DNA of 64,000 nucleotides from Pluralibacter sp. UBA7423 (GTDB lineage Bacteria; Pseudomonadota; Gammaproteobacteria; Enterobacterales; Enterobacteriaceae), in contig DKMD01000018.1 in NCBI GenBank assembly GCA_002470465.1, forward strand, positions 155,151-219,150. The letters run 5' to 3'. This document shows positions 1-14,274 of the stretch, piece by piece (the first letter of the stretch is position 1; each line of letters begins with the position of its first letter). The notes beneath the pieces were generated by a model. It searched no databases. It worked only from the letters and a program-made list of their open reading frames with translations, and was not told the origin of the DNA. The translations under genes and the position numbers were made by a program.

Positions 1-208
1 CGGGCGCATCCAGCGTGGAGAGGCTGACGCCAAACATGCGGCCGGTGGCGTAAACCAAAAACGGGCGCAGACGTTTACCGCCCAAGAGTGCGCCATAGTG
101 CATGGCTTCCACCAGCGGAGTGTTCTGAAAGGGCTGCGGCGCAATAAACTGGCGCAGCGCTTCGTTAGCCCGCTCAACGCAGGACTGCAACTGTTGCGAG
201 AACTCCAT
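1..208 (-). CDS. ispA: farnesyl diphosphate synthase, N-terminal part (cut by window edge)
   Basis: IspA condenses isopentenyl diphosphate with dimethylallyl and geranyl diphosphate to give farnesyl diphosphate in the cytoplasm, feeding quinone and undecaprenyl synthesis. Only about the first 69 residues are present. They read MEFSQQLQSCVERANEAL and continue through the family signature GALLGGKRLRPFLVYATG, which is close to E. coli IspA. The aspartate-rich catalytic motifs lie outside the window. The start codon sits 3 nt after the xseB stop, so translation of the two is probably coupled, as in the usual xseB-ispA-dxs operon. Confidence 0.97.
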   Translation of the reverse strand, partial: MEFSQQLQSCVERANEALRQFIAPQPFQNTPLVEAMHYGALLGGKRLRPFLVYATGRMFGVSLSTLDAP

Positions 209-211
209 CTT

Positions 212-454
212 TTACTCTGCGTCCGGCGTGAAGGGAGTCAGCGGGGCATCTTCGCTGTCGGCCAGCAGGATTTGCACGCGCTGCTCGGCCTGCTGCAGCT
301 TCACCTGACCCTGACGCGCCAGCTGCACGCCGCGCTCAAACTCATTCAGCGCGTCTTCCAGCGGCAGGTCGCCGTTTTCGAGGCGGGAAACAATCTGCTC
401 AAGTTCGGTCAGCGCACTCTCAAAGGTGGCTGGCGCTTCATTTTTCTTTGGCAT
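212..454 (-). CDS. xseB: exodeoxyribonuclease VII small subunit
   Basis: This 80-residue protein is the small subunit of exonuclease VII, which degrades single-stranded DNA together with XseA. The sequence [19 protein letters not shown] and the motif [19 protein letters not shown] are typical of the family, and the length matches E. coli XseB. An open frame runs much further upstream, antisense to thiI, but the ATG at 454 matches the family start and the rest is a shadow. It is first in the xseB-ispA unit; the 198 nt before thiI must hold the divergent promoters. Confidence 0.98.
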   Translation of the reverse strand: MPKKNEAPATFESALTELEQIVSRLENGDLPLEDALNEFERGVQLARQGQVKLQQAEQRVQILLADSEDAPLTPFTPDAE

Positions 455-652
455 AGTGAATGTTTGACTCTGTTTTATCGCGACTTGCCTAATGGTAGCG
501 AAGTCCTCGGGCATATGAAATAACGCATAATGGTAACGCGCAGGTTGACCGCGATGGTGGTATACTTCCGCGCCTGGATGCAGCCGGGAAGTCATGGCTG
601 CTGTATTTTTTTCTACAGACCCCGTCGGGTTTGCCAACGAACCATTGCCGCC

Positions 653-2104
653 ATGAAGTTTATCATTAAATTGTTCCCGGAAATCACCATCAAGAGCCAA
701 TCTGTGCGCATACGCTTTATTAAGATGCTCACTGGGAACATTCGTAATGTGCTGAAGCACTATGACGAGACGCTCGCCGTTGTTCGTCACTGGGATCATA
801 TCGAAGTTCGCGCTAAAGATGAGAACCAGCGCCCGATTATCCGCGATGCGCTGACCCGCATTCCCGGCATTCACCATATTCTGGAAGTGGAAGATGTGCC
901 GTTCACTTCCCTCCATGACATCTTCGAGCAGACGCTGCCGCTGTGGCGCGAACAGCTGGAAGGTAAATCCTTCTGCGTGCGCGTAAAACGTCGCGGTAAG
1001 CATGAGTTTACCTCTATTGAAGTGGAACGTTACGTCGGCGGCGGCCTGAACCAGCACATTGAAACGGCGCGCGTGAAGCTGACCAACCCGGACGTCACCG
1101 TGCATCTGGAGATCGAAAACGATCGCCTGCTGCTGGTGAAAGGCCGCTATGAAGGCATCGGCGGTTTCCCGATTGGCACTCAGGAAGACGTGCTGTCGCT
1201 GATTTCCGGCGGCTTCGATTCCGGCGTCTCCAGCTACATGTTGATGCGTCGCGGCTGTCGTGTGCATTACTGCTTCTTCAACCTTGGCGGCGCGGCGCAC
1301 GAAATCGGCGTTCGTCAGGTGGCGCACTATCTGTGGAACCGTTACGGCAGCTCGCACCGCGTACGCTTCGTGGCGATCAACTTTGAGCCTGTTGTCGGTG
1401 AAATCCTCGAAAAAATCGACGACGGCCAGATGGGCGTGGTGCTGAAACGTATGATGATGCGTGCAGCTTCTCAGGTAGCAGAACGCTACGGCGTGCAGGC
1501 GCTGGTCACCGGCGAAGCGCTGGGCCAGGTCTCCAGCCAGACGCTGACCAACCTGCGTCTCATCGACAACGTTTCTGACACGTTGATCCTGCGTCCGCTG
1601 ATTTCTCACGATAAAGAGCACATTATCGATCTGGCCCGTGAAATCGGTACCGAAGATTTTGCCCGTACCATGCCGGAATACTGCGGCGTGATTTCGAAGA
1701 GCCCAACCGTGAAGGCGGTGAAGGCGAAGATAGAAGCAGAAGAGCAGAACTTCGATTTCACGATCCTCGATAAAGTGGTGGCGGAAGCCAACAATGTCGA
1801 TATCCGTGACATCGCGCAGCAGACCCAGCAGGACGTCGTGGAAGTGGAAACCGTCAGCGGCTTCAGCGCCAACGACGTGATCCTCGATATCCGCTCTATT
1901 GATGAGCAGGACGACAAGCCGCTGAAGGTTGAAGGCGTGGAAATCGCTTCTCTGCCGTTCTACAAGCTGAGCACCAAATTCGGCGATCTGGATCAGAGCA
2001 AAACCTACCTGCTGTGGTGCGAGCGTGGGGTGATGAGCCGCCTGCAGGCGCTGTATCTGCGCGAGCAGGGCTTTGCTAACGTGAAGGTTTATCGTCCGGA
2101 GTAA
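653..2104 (+). CDS. thiI: tRNA 4-thiouridine synthase / thiamine thiazole sulfur carrier
   Basis: ThiI makes 4-thiouridine at position 8 of tRNA and passes persulfide sulfur to ThiS for thiamine thiazole synthesis. The 483 residues start [15 protein letters not shown], the conserved family start; the frame is open 123 nt further upstream but that extension does not match the family. It has the N-terminal ferredoxin-like and THUMP regions, the PP-loop [14 protein letters not shown] near residue 185, the disulfide-cycle Cys in MPEYCGV near residue 344, and a C-terminal rhodanese domain whose active Cys lies in LLWCERG. It is divergent from xseB and followed by a BIME. Confidence 0.99.
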   Translation: MKFIIKLFPEITIKSQSVRIRFIKMLTGNIRNVLKHYDETLAVVRHWDHIEVRAKDENQRPIIRDALTRIPGIHHILEVEDVPFTSLHDIFEQTLPLWREQLEGKSFCVRVKRRGKHEFTSIEVERYVGGGLNQHIETARVKLTNPDVTVHLEIENDRLLLVKGRYEGIGGFPIGTQEDVLSLISGGFDSGVSSYMLMRRGCRVHYCFFNLGGAAHEIGVRQVAHYLWNRYGSSHRVRFVAINFEPVVGEILEKIDDGQMGVVLKRMMMRAASQVAERYGVQALVTGEALGQVSSQTLTNLRLIDNVSDTLILRPLISHDKEHIIDLAREIGTEDFARTMPEYCGVISKSPTVKAVKAKIEAEEQNFDFTILDKVVAEANNVDIRDIAQQTQQDVVEVETVSGFSANDVILDIRSIDEQDDKPLKVEGVEIASLPFYKLSTKFGDLDQSKTYLLWCERGVMSRLQALYLREQGFANVKVYRPE

Positions 2105-2122
2105 TCTGCCGCGTCGTAAAAC

Positions 2123-2192
2123 TGCCGGGCGGCACGTTGTTTGCCCGGCCTACCGGACCGTAGGCCGGGTACGGCATAGCCGCCACCCGGCA
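2123..2192. repeat. REP/BIME element between thiI and yajL
   Basis: Two inverted REP-like units (GCCGGGCGGC... and GTAGGCCGGGT...CACCCGGCA) lie in the convergent gap between thiI and yajL. The core GCCCGGCCTAC and its complement GTAGGCCGGG form a stem. Such elements typically stabilise mRNA 3' ends or bind gyrase or IHF. Confidence 0.85.
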
Positions 2193-2202
2193 CTGCGCTA
2201 AA

Positions 2203-2796
2203 TTACTCTGAGTAGTAGTTGTAAATCCCGGCAGCCATCACCAGCTGTGAGGCGACCTCATAGGCCTTTTCCTGACCCACCAGCAGGTCGATAAGCTTCA
2301 GCCCAAAATCAATGCTGGTGCCGGGCCCCTGGCTGGTTAACAGGTTGACGCGTGGGTCCCAGACTACGCGCTTATCCTGCCACTGCCCTTCCGGAATCGT
2401 CTCTTTCAGCGCCGGAAACCCCGTCATGTTGCCAATCGGAAAAATGTCGTGCGGCACCAGCACGGTGCCTGCTGCGGCGCAAATGGTGGCGACGATTCGG
2501 CCTGAACGATGGAACTGTTTTACCGTTTCCACCAGCAGCGGGCTGTCGCGGAAACATTCTGCGCCCTTCAGGCCACCCGGCAGCACGATGGCATCAAAGT
2601 CACCGTCGGCCACCTGAACCAGCGGCGCGTCGGCAAGCAGCTTCACGCCGCGTGAACAGGTAATGACCAGATCGCCACTGCTTTCGACGCTTGCGGTAGT
2701 GACCTTGATGCCGCCGCGAACCAGCAGATCGATGGTGGTCACCGCTTCCATCTCCTCACTCCCAGGGGCGAGACAAACCAGCGCTGATGCGCTCAT
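2203..2796 (-). CDS. yajL: DJ-1/PfpI family protein deglycase/chaperone YajL
   Basis: YajL belongs to the DJ-1 superfamily and protects proteins against oxidative and carbonyl damage; the deglycase activity claimed for the family is disputed. The chosen ATG gives 197 residues starting [19 protein letters not shown], as in E. coli. The reactive cysteine is in the nucleophile elbow [11 protein letters not shown] near residue 106, and the conserved Glu is in GSEEME. The first 41 nt overlap the 3' end of the upstream gene panE on the same strand, so the two are probably co-transcribed and coupled. The longer open frame upstream is not used. Confidence 0.97.
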   Translation of the reverse strand: MSASALVCLAPGSEEMEAVTTIDLLVRGGIKVTTASVESSGDLVITCSRGVKLLADAPLVQVADGDFDAIVLPGGLKGAECFRDSPLLVETVKQFHRSGRIVATICAAAGTVLVPHDIFPIGNMTGFPALKETIPEGQWQDKRVVWDPRVNLLTSQGPGTSIDFGLKLIDLLVGQEKAYEVASQLVMAAGIYNYYSE

Positions 2797-3670
2797 ACGA
2801 ATTCTCCTTACGTTTAACCTGTTCAAACAGGCGGGCGTTTTCCGGCACCGCGATCCCATGGGCGCGGGCCCGTTTGAGCAGGTATCCGGTGATATAGTCG
2901 ATTTCAGTCTGGCGCTGTGCGCGCACATCCTGAAGCATGGACGAAATGTTATTCGCCGTGCTGTCAATCACTTGCCAGACGTAGGCCAGCAAATCTTCGG
3001 GGCTGGCGTGGTGCCCCTCACGCGCCATCACCATGGCGACTTCCGCGCTGACGCGCTCTACTTCGCTGGCATAATCGCGCAGCTGCCCGTTTGGGCAATC
3101 ACAGAGCGCCGTCAGCGGGTTGATGACGCAGTTCACCGCCAGCTTTCGCCAGCTTGCATTGCCGATATCGTTATGCCACGCGACATCCGGCAGCACGGTA
3201 TGCAGCGTATCGGCCAGAAAGCTGTACTCCTGAGCGACGGCGTTACCGGGGCCGATATGAGTAGTGCCGTTGGCGACATGAATAATCAGGTTGCCATCCC
3301 GGCGAGCGGCCTGCGTGGTCATGCCGAGCAGCAGCGGCTGTTTCAGCGAACGCAGCTCGTCCACTGTCCCCATGCCGTTGTGCATCAGCAAAATGGGGCA
3401 GGTGGCCGGAAGCTGGAGGGCCAGGTTTTTGACGGCGGTCGATACCTGCCAGGCCTTCAGAGTAACCAGCAACAAATCGCTGCTGGCGAGAAAATCGGGG
3501 TCGTTGGCCGTCACCAGCTCGTTAAAGACGCGCCCGTCAGTATCCTGCAGGTTGACGCTGCACCACGGAGCAGGCACGCGCAGCCAGCCCTGAACGTCAT
3601 GCCCTTGCCGGATAAGCGCAGTCAGCCATAATTGTCCCAGGGCGCCGCATCCAAGCACGGTAATTTTCAT
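2756..3670 (-). CDS. panE: 2-dehydropantoate 2-reductase (ketopantoate reductase)
   Basis: PanE reduces ketopantoate to pantoate with NADPH, a step in pantothenate and coenzyme A synthesis. The 304 residues start [16 protein letters not shown], a Rossmann nucleotide-binding loop (GxGxxG). The catalytic lysine region [16 protein letters not shown] and the C-terminal [16 protein letters not shown] fit the family, and the length is one residue more than in E. coli. It is upstream of yajL in the same unit and overlaps it by 41 nt. yajQ is divergent, about 145 nt away. Confidence 0.98.
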   Translation of the reverse strand: MKITVLGCGALGQLWLTALIRQGHDVQGWLRVPAPWCSVNLQDTDGRVFNELVTANDPDFLASSDLLLVTLKAWQVSTAVKNLALQLPATCPILLMHNGMGTVDELRSLKQPLLLGMTTQAARRDGNLIIHVANGTTHIGPGNAVAQEYSFLADTLHTVLPDVAWHNDIGNASWRKLAVNCVINPLTALCDCPNGQLRDYASEVERVSAEVAMVMAREGHHASPEDLLAYVWQVIDSTANNISSMLQDVRAQRQTEIDYITGYLLKRARAHGIAVPENARLFEQVKRKENSYERISAGLSRPWE

Positions 3671-3814
3671 TGTTCCTCCTCACCTGCTGCGGGATCGGGC
3701 GTGATGTTATCAGTATAGCGCCGACAGCATGCCCGCCGTCACCGGGATAACAGGTTGTGTTCTCTGACGTTGCGGGTATTATGCATCGCAACAAAAAGAG
3801 AGGGAGAATAAAAC

Positions 3815-4306
3815 ATGCCATCTTTCGATATTGTCTCTGAAGTTGATCTTCAGGAAGCCAAAAACGCCGTGGATAATGCTGCGCGCGAAGTGGAGTCTCG
3901 CTTCGATTTTCGCGGTGTGGAGGCGAGCATCGAGCTGAATGAAAAGAATGAGAGCATCAAGGTGCTGAGCGAATCTGATTTCCAGGTGAATCAGCTGCTG
4001 GACATCCTGCGCGCCAAGCTGCTTAAACGTGGCATCGAAGGCAGCTCAATCGAGGTGCCGGAAGAGTTCGTTCACAGCGGCAAGACCTGGTTTGTGGAAG
4101 CGAAGCTGAAAACCGGCATCGAAAGTTCGGTGCAGAAGAAAATCGTCAAGCTGATCAAAGACAGCAAGCTGAAGGTGCAGGCGCAGATTCAGGGCGAAGA
4201 GATTCGCGTGACCGGTAAATCCCGCGACGATCTGCAGGCGGTGATGGCGCTGGTTCGCGGCGGCAATCTCGGCCAGCCGTTCCAGTTTAAAAACTTCCGC
4301 GATTAA
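3815..4306 (+). CDS. yajQ: nucleotide-binding protein YajQ (UPF0234)
   Basis: YajQ is a small cytoplasmic protein of two ferredoxin-like folds. Members bind nucleotides, and homologues in Xanthomonas and Pseudomonas bind cyclic di-GMP; the role in enterobacteria is not settled. The 163 residues start [21 protein letters not shown] and end [10 protein letters not shown], full length for the family. An AGGGAG Shine-Dalgarno lies just upstream. The stop codon overlaps by 3 nt that of the convergent sigma-54 regulator. In E. coli the next gene is yajR; here two extra genes intervene. Confidence 0.98.
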   Translation: MPSFDIVSEVDLQEAKNAVDNAAREVESRFDFRGVEASIELNEKNESIKVLSESDFQVNQLLDILRAKLLKRGIEGSSIEVPEEFVHSGKTWFVEAKLKTGIESSVQKKIVKLIKDSKLKVQAQIQGEEIRVTGKSRDDLQAVMALVRGGNLGQPFQFKNFRD

Positions 4307-6084
4307 TTCCCGTCACGGACGCGTGCGGCACGCCGGTAGAGCGTGCTGCGCGCCACGCCCAGCGCCTGGGCGGCCTTACTGATATTGCCGTTGAAGCGCG
4401 CTAGCGTGCTGGCAATCAGGGCTGTGTCATGCTGTTTCAGGTTTTCCATAACTTCAGGCGTGGCCTGCCGGTACTCAGCCGGTAAAGCATCAACGCCAAG
4501 CGTTTCCCCTTCTTCAGCCAGCGCCAGCAGCACTTTCATCAGGCTGCGTAACTGGCGGACATTCCCCGGCCAGGCAAAGTGTGCCAGCGTTTTCAGCAGC
4601 GGCGGAGAAAGCGTGATGTGCCGCGCTGGTCCTCCAAGCTCCTGCCACTGCTGTTCAATAAATGCCGGAAGCGTCGGCCATTCCCGCAGCGGTGGGATGG
4701 TCAGGGTAAATTCCTGCAAACGATAAAGCAGGTCTTCGCGAAATTCGCCGTCGGCGACAAGCTGCGCCAGATTACGGTGGGTGGCGCAAATCACGGCAAA
4801 ATTCACCGGCCAGCTACGGCTTGAGCCCAGCGGCGCGACGACCTTATCCTGCAACACTCTGAGCAGACGGGTTTGCAGAGCGAGCGGCATGTCGCCAATC
4901 TCATCAAGGAACAGGATCCCGCCGTCCGCTTCACGGATTTTGCCGATATAGCCGTTTTTGTTCGCGCCGGTAAACGCGCCGGGCTGATAGCCAAACAGCT
5001 CTGATTCAATCAGTGACTCCGGAATAGCCGCGCAGTTAATCGCGATAAATTTCCCTTCCCGCCAGCAGCTGCGCTGATGCAGCGTCTGGCTGACAAACTC
5101 TTTCCCGCTGCCGGTTTCCCCCTGAATGCACAATGACACGCCAGCGTTGAGCAGGCGCACCATTTTTTCGCCGTCCTGCTTCAGTGAAAAAGGCCACTCC
5201 GCGGCAGGTTTTGGCGGCACGCTGACGAGGGTTTGCGTCGGCGCACGCAGGCGGTAGTAGTAGGTCTGAGCGGAGTGGGTGACCGGTGCTGGCAGCGGGC
5301 AGGGGGTTTGTTTTAGTAAAGGGAATAACTGCCCAAAAGTGATATGGCCGAGTCGGGCGGGGTCGATGCCCAGCCTGCGCAGCGCGAGACGGTTGGCTGC
5401 GATCAACGTATTGTCGGAAAACACCAGCAGTAACTCTTCAACGCTGTCGAGCTTTTGCGGATCGGGGTGCAGGCTCATCAACCACTGTTGCGGATGGAGA
5501 CTCTGTTTGACCCACAGATACTCTATCTGCCGTGCGGCGCTTTTGACCCAGGCCAGCGTATGCGCATGAGAGAAGTGTGCCGGGCCGGAGATGTCCAGCA
5601 CGCCCGCGATCTGACCATCCGGCGTTTGCAGAGGAATGGCGGCGCAATAAAGGTTTTGATTGCTGGTGAGGAAATGCTGTTCGCCGTCGATCTCGCAGCT
5701 GTCATCAATGGCGAGGGCTGTGCCAATCGCGTTTGTTCCACGGCCGCTTTCGCTCCAGAGCGTGCCGGGCGAAAGCGCGAAACGCTGCGCTTTTTCCATT
5801 GCGCTCAGATTGCCTACCGTCTGTAACACCACGCCTGTGTCATCGGTTAATACCACCACCGACTGGGTTTCCGTGAGGCTTTTCGCCAGTTGAGTGACCA
5901 TGGGTAAGGCGTAGCGCTGTAAACCGGAATGACTGGCAAGACGATCGGCCAGCTCTCCCTGCCCCAGAAGCGGGAAGTCTTCGGCGTTGCGCTCCAGGCC
6001 ATACAGCTCGCTGCGAAACCACGACTCGCGCAGCAGCGGGCTGCAGTGGGTATGACCAACGCTGTCGGTTGATTTTCCCTGCAT
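4303..6084 (-). CDS. AcoR-like sigma-54-dependent transcriptional activator
   Basis: This is a bacterial enhancer-binding protein of the AcoR type, expected to activate the divergent aldehyde dehydrogenase gene with RNA polymerase sigma-54. The chosen start, 593 residues beginning [14 protein letters not shown], has a GAGGTG ribosome site; an ATG 29 codons upstream has none. Residues about 60-190 form a GAF-type sensor. The AAA+ domain shows Walker A GETGSGKE (322-329), the sigma-54 contact loop GAFTGA (369-374) and Walker [12 protein letters not shown]. The C-terminus carries a Fis-type helix-turn-helix ([19 protein letters not shown]). The inducer is unknown; AcoR homologues respond to acetoin or aldehydes. 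Confidence 0.93.
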   Translation of the reverse strand: MQGKSTDSVGHTHCSPLLRESWFRSELYGLERNAEDFPLLGQGELADRLASHSGLQRYALPMVTQLAKSLTETQSVVVLTDDTGVVLQTVGNLSAMEKAQRFALSPGTLWSESGRGTNAIGTALAIDDSCEIDGEQHFLTSNQNLYCAAIPLQTPDGQIAGVLDISGPAHFSHAHTLAWVKSAARQIEYLWVKQSLHPQQWLMSLHPDPQKLDSVEELLLVFSDNTLIAANRLALRRLGIDPARLGHITFGQLFPLLKQTPCPLPAPVTHSAQTYYYRLRAPTQTLVSVPPKPAAEWPFSLKQDGEKMVRLLNAGVSLCIQGETGSGKEFVSQTLHQRSCWREGKFIAINCAAIPESLIESELFGYQPGAFTGANKNGYIGKIREADGGILFLDEIGDMPLALQTRLLRVLQDKVVAPLGSSRSWPVNFAVICATHRNLAQLVADGEFREDLLYRLQEFTLTIPPLREWPTLPAFIEQQWQELGGPARHITLSPPLLKTLAHFAWPGNVRQLRSLMKVLLALAEEGETLGVDALPAEYRQATPEVMENLKQHDTALIASTLARFNGNISKAAQALGVARSTLYRRAARVRDGN

Positions 6085-6141
6085 CAGACACCTCAATGAA
6101 CGAGAAAGTGTTGCGATATTGTAGCTTAGTGGTTTGTTTAA

Positions 6142-6158
6142 TGTTGCGTTACGCAACA
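6142..6158. promoter_or_regulatory. putative enhancer site for the AcoR-like activator
   Basis: A perfect inverted repeat TGTTGCG-TTA-CGCAACA lies about 110 bp upstream of the sigma-54 promoter, a normal distance for an enhancer. A further TGTTGCG half-site occurs at 6109-6115. Binding by the adjacent regulator is inferred from position and symmetry. Confidence 0.65.
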
Positions 6159-6252
6159 CGGAAGCGAACATTGCTGAGATAAATGCACTCTGTCCATGTA
6201 TCTAAATTATTAAGTTATTGATATTAAATAAATTATGAGGCCGTGTGAATTC

Positions 6253-6269
6253 TGGCATGCTGGATGCAT
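6253..6269 (+). promoter_or_regulatory. sigma-54 (-24/-12) promoter of the aldehyde dehydrogenase
   Basis: TGGCATG-CTGG-ATGCAT matches the sigma-54 consensus TGGCACG-N4-TTGCA at most positions, with the invariant GG and GC correctly spaced. Transcription would begin near 6280, about 60 nt before the ATG at 6342. The divergent gene encodes a sigma-54 activator, which supports the call. Confidence 0.8.
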
Positions 6270-6341
6270 TGGTTGAACAACAGTACGCGAGACCAAATAG
6301 AGTCACGCCGCTGTTCCTCAACCCTACAGAAGGAGTTCGCC

Positions 6342-7859
6342 ATGCGTTATGCACATCCTGGCAAACCGGGTGCCCTGATCACGCTTCAGGCCACCTACGG
6401 CAACTACATCGACGGTCAGTTCGTCGAACCCGTGAACGGCGAGTACTTCATGAATACCTCGCCCGTGGATGGCAGTAACATCGGCCAGTTCCCGCGTTCC
6501 GGCGCAGCGGATATTGATAAGGCGCTGGATGCGGCCCATCGCGCTGCGGCGGCCTGGGGTAAAACCTCCGCGCAGCATCGCTCTAATTTGCTGTTGCAGG
6601 TCGCTGACCGGATTGAAGAGCATCTGGAGAGGCTGGCGATTGCCGAAAGCTGGGATAATGGTAAACCCGTGCGTGAAACGCTGAATGCGGATATTCCGTT
6701 GGCAGTGGATCACTTCCGCTATTTTGCGGGCTGTTTACGCGCCCAGGAAGGCAGTACGGCGGAGATTGACGAAAATACGGTGGCTTACCATTTCTACGAG
6801 CCGCTGGGCGTGGTTGGGCAAATTATCCCCTGGAACTTCCCGCTGCTGATGGCGGCGTGGAAGCTCGCTCCAGCGCTGGCGGCGGGTAACTGCGTGGTGC
6901 TCAAGCCTGCAGAACAGACGCCGTTAAGCATCACGCTGCTGATGGAAATTATCGGTGACCTCTTCCCGGCGGGCGTAGTGAACATCGTTCAGGGCTACGG
7001 CCGTGAAGCAGGTGAGGCGCTGGCAACCAGCAAGCGCATTGCGAAGATTGCCTTTACCGGATCGACGCCGGTTGGGCGGCACATTATGGCCTGTGCGGCA
7101 GAGAACATTATCCCCTGTACCGTGGAGCTTGGCGGAAAATCACCGAATATCTACTTTGCCGACGTCATGGACGCCGAAGAGTCCTTTATTGAAAAAGCGG
7201 TGGAAGGGCTGGTGCTGGGCTTCTTCAACCAGGGTGAAGTCTGTACCTGTCCGTCACGTGCGCTGATCCACGAGTCGATTTACGAGCCGTTTATGGAACG
7301 CGTGATGGCGAAAATCGCTAATATCCGCCGCGGCGATCCGTTTGACACAGACACCATGATTGGCGCGCAGGCCTCGCGTCAGCAGTACGATAAGATCATG
7401 TCGTATATCAATATTGCCCGCGAAGAGGGCGGGAAAATCCTCACGGGCGGAGATAAGGCGATGGTCAACGATCTGGATAACGGCTTCTACATTCAGCCGA
7501 CCCTGATCAAAGGCAACAACGCCATGCGCAGCTTCCAGGAGGAGATCTTTGGCCCGGTGATCGGTATCCTGACCTTTAAGGATGAGGCGGAAGCGCTGGC
7601 GTTGGCCAACGACACGCAGTATGGCCTGGGGGCTGGCGTCTGGACGCGGGACAGCAATCTTGCCTACCGCATGGGAAGAGGAATTAAAGCGGGACGAGTC
7701 TGGACGAACTGTTACCACGTCTACCCGGCACACGCGGCGTTTGGCGGCTACAAGCAGTCCGGCGTAGGACGCGAAACCCACAAAATGGCGCTGGATGCTT
7801 ATCAGCACACCAAAAATATTCTGGTGAGCTACGGCACGGCACCGTTAGGCCTGTTCTGA
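6342..7859 (+). CDS. acetaldehyde dehydrogenase, AldB/ExaC/AcoD type
   Basis: This NAD(P)-dependent aldehyde dehydrogenase oxidises short aldehydes such as acetaldehyde to the acid. The 505 residues start [13 protein letters not shown] after a strong AAGGAG site; the open frame extends upstream without support. It shows the cofactor loop FTGSTPVG (239-246), the general base Glu262 in VELGGKSP, and catalytic Cys301 in [12 protein letters not shown]. The tandem-cysteine CTC motif is typical of the ExaC/AldB group. It is preceded by a sigma-54 promoter and divergent from an AcoR-like activator, so expression is probably aldehyde- or acetoin-induced. The pair is absent from this position in E. 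coli. Confidence 0.93.
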   Translation: MRYAHPGKPGALITLQATYGNYIDGQFVEPVNGEYFMNTSPVDGSNIGQFPRSGAADIDKALDAAHRAAAAWGKTSAQHRSNLLLQVADRIEEHLERLAIAESWDNGKPVRETLNADIPLAVDHFRYFAGCLRAQEGSTAEIDENTVAYHFYEPLGVVGQIIPWNFPLLMAAWKLAPALAAGNCVVLKPAEQTPLSITLLMEIIGDLFPAGVVNIVQGYGREAGEALATSKRIAKIAFTGSTPVGRHIMACAAENIIPCTVELGGKSPNIYFADVMDAEESFIEKAVEGLVLGFFNQGEVCTCPSRALIHESIYEPFMERVMAKIANIRRGDPFDTDTMIGAQASRQQYDKIMSYINIAREEGGKILTGGDKAMVNDLDNGFYIQPTLIKGNNAMRSFQEEIFGPVIGILTFKDEAEALALANDTQYGLGAGVWTRDSNLAYRMGRGIKAGRVWTNCYHVYPAHAAFGGYKQSGVGRETHKMALDAYQHTKNILVSYGTAPLGLF

Positions 7860-7883
7860 TTTTTTATCAGGCGCAAATATCAC

Positions 7884-7914
7884 AACGGCTTCCCTGGGGA
7901 AGCCGTTCATTTTT
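7884..7914 (+). terminator. rho-independent terminator after the aldehyde dehydrogenase
   Basis: Perfect stem AACGGCTTCC / GGAAGCCGTT with a CTGG loop, followed by CATTTTT. It lies between convergent genes and may also serve yajR. Confidence 0.88.
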
Positions 7915-7927
7915 CTGTATCGCCCGT

Positions 7928-9292
7928 TTAAGGATTGGCTATCAGGGTTTCGACGTCGTAGCGGTTGGTCACTTTACTGTCGATTTTTACGTACGCCGAA
8001 CGTTCTGCGGCGATGACGAGTACTTCTTTCACGCCCTCTTTCGCCAGCAGGCGGTTTTTCAGGTGCTCGTTGGCGTCAATACCATCAGGAATGGCGATAC
8101 GCAGGCTGCTGACGTATTGCGGCTCCTGCATGGTCATCGCCACCAGTAGCCAGACCGTAGCCAGAAGAGCCCCCATCAGAAACACGGTTTGTGAGTCGAA
8201 GTATCCATCCAGCCAGCCGCCGAGTGAGCCGCCGATAGCGACACCCAAAAACTGGCTGGTGGAGTAGATGCCCATCGCGGTGCCTTTATAGCCCGCCGGG
8301 GATTCTTTACTGATGAGCGACGGCAGCAGCGCTTCCATCAGGTTGAAGGCAAGGAAGAACAGCTGCACGCCTGCAACCAACTCCCAGAAGTAAGCCCCCG
8401 ATCCCCAGAGCACAATTTCCGCAATCAGAATCAGGGCGATGCAGAGCAGGAAGACGCGCTTCATGCGGCGTTTTACTTCGGCATAGATGATAAATGGCAC
8501 CACGGCGACAAAGGAGACGACCATGGTGACGAAGTAAATTTTCCAGTGTTCCGCTGCCGGGAATCCTGCGGCCTCAAGCTGGCCTGGCAGGGCAACAAAC
8601 GTCGACATCAGCAGAATGTGCAGACACATGATGCCGAAGTTGAGCTTCAGCAGTTTTGGCTCCATCAGCACCTTGCTGAAGCAGCCTTTTACCATGCCGG
8701 ATTCGCGGTTCAGGACGTGGTTCTCGCTGTTCGGCACGACCCACAGCGTCAGTAAAATACCCAGCGTGGCAAGTCCTGAGATCATCCAGAACAGGGCATG
8801 CAGGCCAAGCCTGTGGGTGATAATCGGACCGAGCACCATGGCGATAGCGAACGTGACGCCAAAGCTGACGCCGATAAATGCCATCGCTTTGGTTCGGTTC
8901 TGCTCGCGGGTGAGGTCGGACAGCAGCGCCATCACGGCGGCGGCAATCGCGCCGGAACCCTGCAATGCGCGGCCAAGAATGATGCCCCAGATGGAGTCAG
9001 AGAGTGCGGCAATCACGCTGCCGAGGACGAAAATCAGTAAGCCGCCGATAATCAACGGCTTGCGGCCAATGCGATCGGACATCAGGCCGAAGGGGATCTG
9101 AAACACCGCCTGAGCGAGGCCATAAATACCAATGGCGATGCCAATCAGCGCTTCGCTTGCGCCCTGTAGCGCCATGCCGTAGGTGGTCAGAACGGGCAGA
9201 ACCATAAACATGCCGAGCATGCGCAGTGAGAATACGGTCCCTAAACCCCAGGTTGCGCGCAGTTCGCCCGGCGTCATTTTAAAATCGTTCAT
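7928..9292 (-). CDS. yajR: MFS transporter YajR with C-terminal YAM domain
   Basis: YajR is a proton-driven major facilitator inner-membrane transporter; its physiological substrate is not established. The start MNDFKMTPGELRATWGL matches the E. coli protein and gives 454 residues; a GTG two codons earlier lies within the ribosome site. The sequence has about 12 membrane segments and the MFS motif A loop GLMSDRIGRKPLI. The last 65 residues form the cytoplasmic ferredoxin-like YAM domain that sets YajR apart from ordinary MFS proteins. It stands alone between a terminator and the convergent aldehyde dehydrogenase. Confidence 0.96.
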   Translation of the reverse strand: MNDFKMTPGELRATWGLGTVFSLRMLGMFMVLPVLTTYGMALQGASEALIGIAIGIYGLAQAVFQIPFGLMSDRIGRKPLIIGGLLIFVLGSVIAALSDSIWGIILGRALQGSGAIAAAVMALLSDLTREQNRTKAMAFIGVSFGVTFAIAMVLGPIITHRLGLHALFWMISGLATLGILLTLWVVPNSENHVLNRESGMVKGCFSKVLMEPKLLKLNFGIMCLHILLMSTFVALPGQLEAAGFPAAEHWKIYFVTMVVSFVAVVPFIIYAEVKRRMKRVFLLCIALILIAEIVLWGSGAYFWELVAGVQLFFLAFNLMEALLPSLISKESPAGYKGTAMGIYSTSQFLGVAIGGSLGGWLDGYFDSQTVFLMGALLATVWLLVAMTMQEPQYVSSLRIAIPDGIDANEHLKNRLLAKEGVKEVLVIAAERSAYVKIDSKVTNRYDVETLIANP

Positions 9293-9400
9293 TTCCACCT
9301 CAGAATAAAAGCAGCGCTTAGTGTAAGGCCAGGGAAGGGCAGGGTAAATAAGGGGTTGTGTAACAAATATTACATCGGGATTTTATTGATAATGCGAATA

Positions 9401-9425
9401 AAAAAGGGTGCCGAAGCACCCTTTT
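9401..9425. terminator. terminator downstream of cyoE
   Basis: Stem AAAAGGGTGC / GCACCCTTTT with a CGAA loop directly after the cyoE stop, in the direction of the leftward cyo operon. Confidence 0.88.
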
Positions 9426-9441
9426 GACCGGTTAGCTGGGT

Positions 9442-10329
9442 TTACCAGACGTAAGCCAGCACGGAATGTGAATCCGGCACCATAAAGTCGACGGACATCA
9501 TCACCGAAAGCGAGGTAATCGCAACGATTGAGAAGACGAACAGCTTGCGCGCCCAGACTCTGTCATCTGCCACTTTGTACCCGCGCAGCGCCATCCCGAG
9601 CCACCAGACGCTCACCGCGGCGGCCACCACCAGATATTTGTATCCGGCATAACCGCCCAGAGAGAGCATCAGTGTCGCAACGGCGAAGGCGATGATGTAG
9701 AGCGTGATGTGGTTCTTGGCAACGGAAATTCCCTTAACAACCGGCAGAACCGGAATGTTGGCCGCCTGATAATCCTTGAAGCGGAAAATCGCGATGGCGT
9801 AGGAGTGCGGCATCTGCCAGAGGCTGAAAATCGCCAGCAAAATGGCCGCACCGCTGTCAAAGCTGCCGGTCACGGCACAGTAGCCAATTACCGGCGGCGC
9901 CGCGCCAGAAAGGGAACCAATCAGCGTGCCGTAAACGGAATGGCGCTTCATATACAGGCTATAAACGCCGACGTACACCACGAAGCCCATTACGCCAAGC
10001 CAGCAGGCCAGCGGATTCGCGCCGAACCACAGCAGAGCGAAGCCAGCAATACCCAGCAAAGTGGCATACACCAGCGAAACGTTCGCAGAAATCAGGCCTT
10101 TAACCAGCACCCGATTCTTGGTTCGTTCCATCTTCTTGTCGATATCCCTGTCGATGTAGTTGTTGAACACACAGCCGGACGCAACGACCAGCGACACGCC
10201 AACCAGAGTGTAGATAAACAGCGGGTAATCGATGTGGCCCTTGGAGGCCAGCAGGAAACCGCCGATCACCGAGATCAGGTTACCGAAGATGATGCCTGGT
10301 TTTGTAACTTGCAGGTATTGCTTAAACAT
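9442..10329 (-). CDS. cyoE: protoheme IX farnesyltransferase (heme O synthase)
   Basis: CyoE adds a farnesyl group to protoheme IX to make heme O, the high-spin heme of cytochrome bo3 oxidase. The 295 residues start [20 protein letters not shown] and have about nine membrane segments. The prenyl diphosphate-binding motif is [18 protein letters not shown], and a second Asp-rich loop occurs at [19 protein letters not shown]. It is the last gene of cyoABCDE, 11 nt after cyoD, followed by a terminator. Confidence 0.99.
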   Translation of the reverse strand: MFKQYLQVTKPGIIFGNLISVIGGFLLASKGHIDYPLFIYTLVGVSLVVASGCVFNNYIDRDIDKKMERTKNRVLVKGLISANVSLVYATLLGIAGFALLWFGANPLACWLGVMGFVVYVGVYSLYMKRHSVYGTLIGSLSGAAPPVIGYCAVTGSFDSGAAILLAIFSLWQMPHSYAIAIFRFKDYQAANIPVLPVVKGISVAKNHITLYIIAFAVATLMLSLGGYAGYKYLVVAAAVSVWWLGMALRGYKVADDRVWARKLFVFSIVAITSLSVMMSVDFMVPDSHSVLAYVW

Positions 10330-10340
10330 ACTCGCCGCTC

Positions 10341-10666
10341 TTATCGAACCATCATGTTGTAGTTAAGGTTCCACATGATCCAGATTGAACCTACCACCAC
10401 AATCGCAATGATTAGCACAGTAAAGACGAAAGCCGTCATGTTCCAGCCTTCATCTGACTTGGTGTTCATGTGCAGGAAGCACACCAGATGCACCACGATC
10501 TGTACTACCGCTGCTGCCAGCACGCAGCCAATCATGGCAAGGTGCGAAGCCGAACCGTTCATCACCATCGCAAACGGGATAATCGTCAGGATGATCGACA
10601 GGACAAAGCCTGTCATGTAGGTTTTTACGCTGCCGTGGGAAGCGCCGTGATCGGTTGAATGACTCA

Positions 10667-10667
<1 letters not shown>
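10341..10667 (-). CDS. cyoD: cytochrome bo3 oxidase subunit IV
   Basis: Small integral membrane subunit (108 residues) of the ubiquinol oxidase, thought to help assemble the CuB site. It starts [20 protein letters not shown] and has three membrane helices. The ATG shares one base with the cyoC stop codon, so translation is coupled. The longer open frame that reads back into cyoC is not used. Confidence 0.98.
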
Positions 10668-14234
<3,567 letters not shown>

Positions 14235-14274
14235 TCAATTCCACGGGATTTGGTGGCGTTTAAAGTGTGGGGGC

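Noticed and set aside
455..1621. N-terminal extension of xseB across thiI
   Set aside because: Only the last 80 residues match XseB, with its own ATG at 454; the rest is antisense to thiI.
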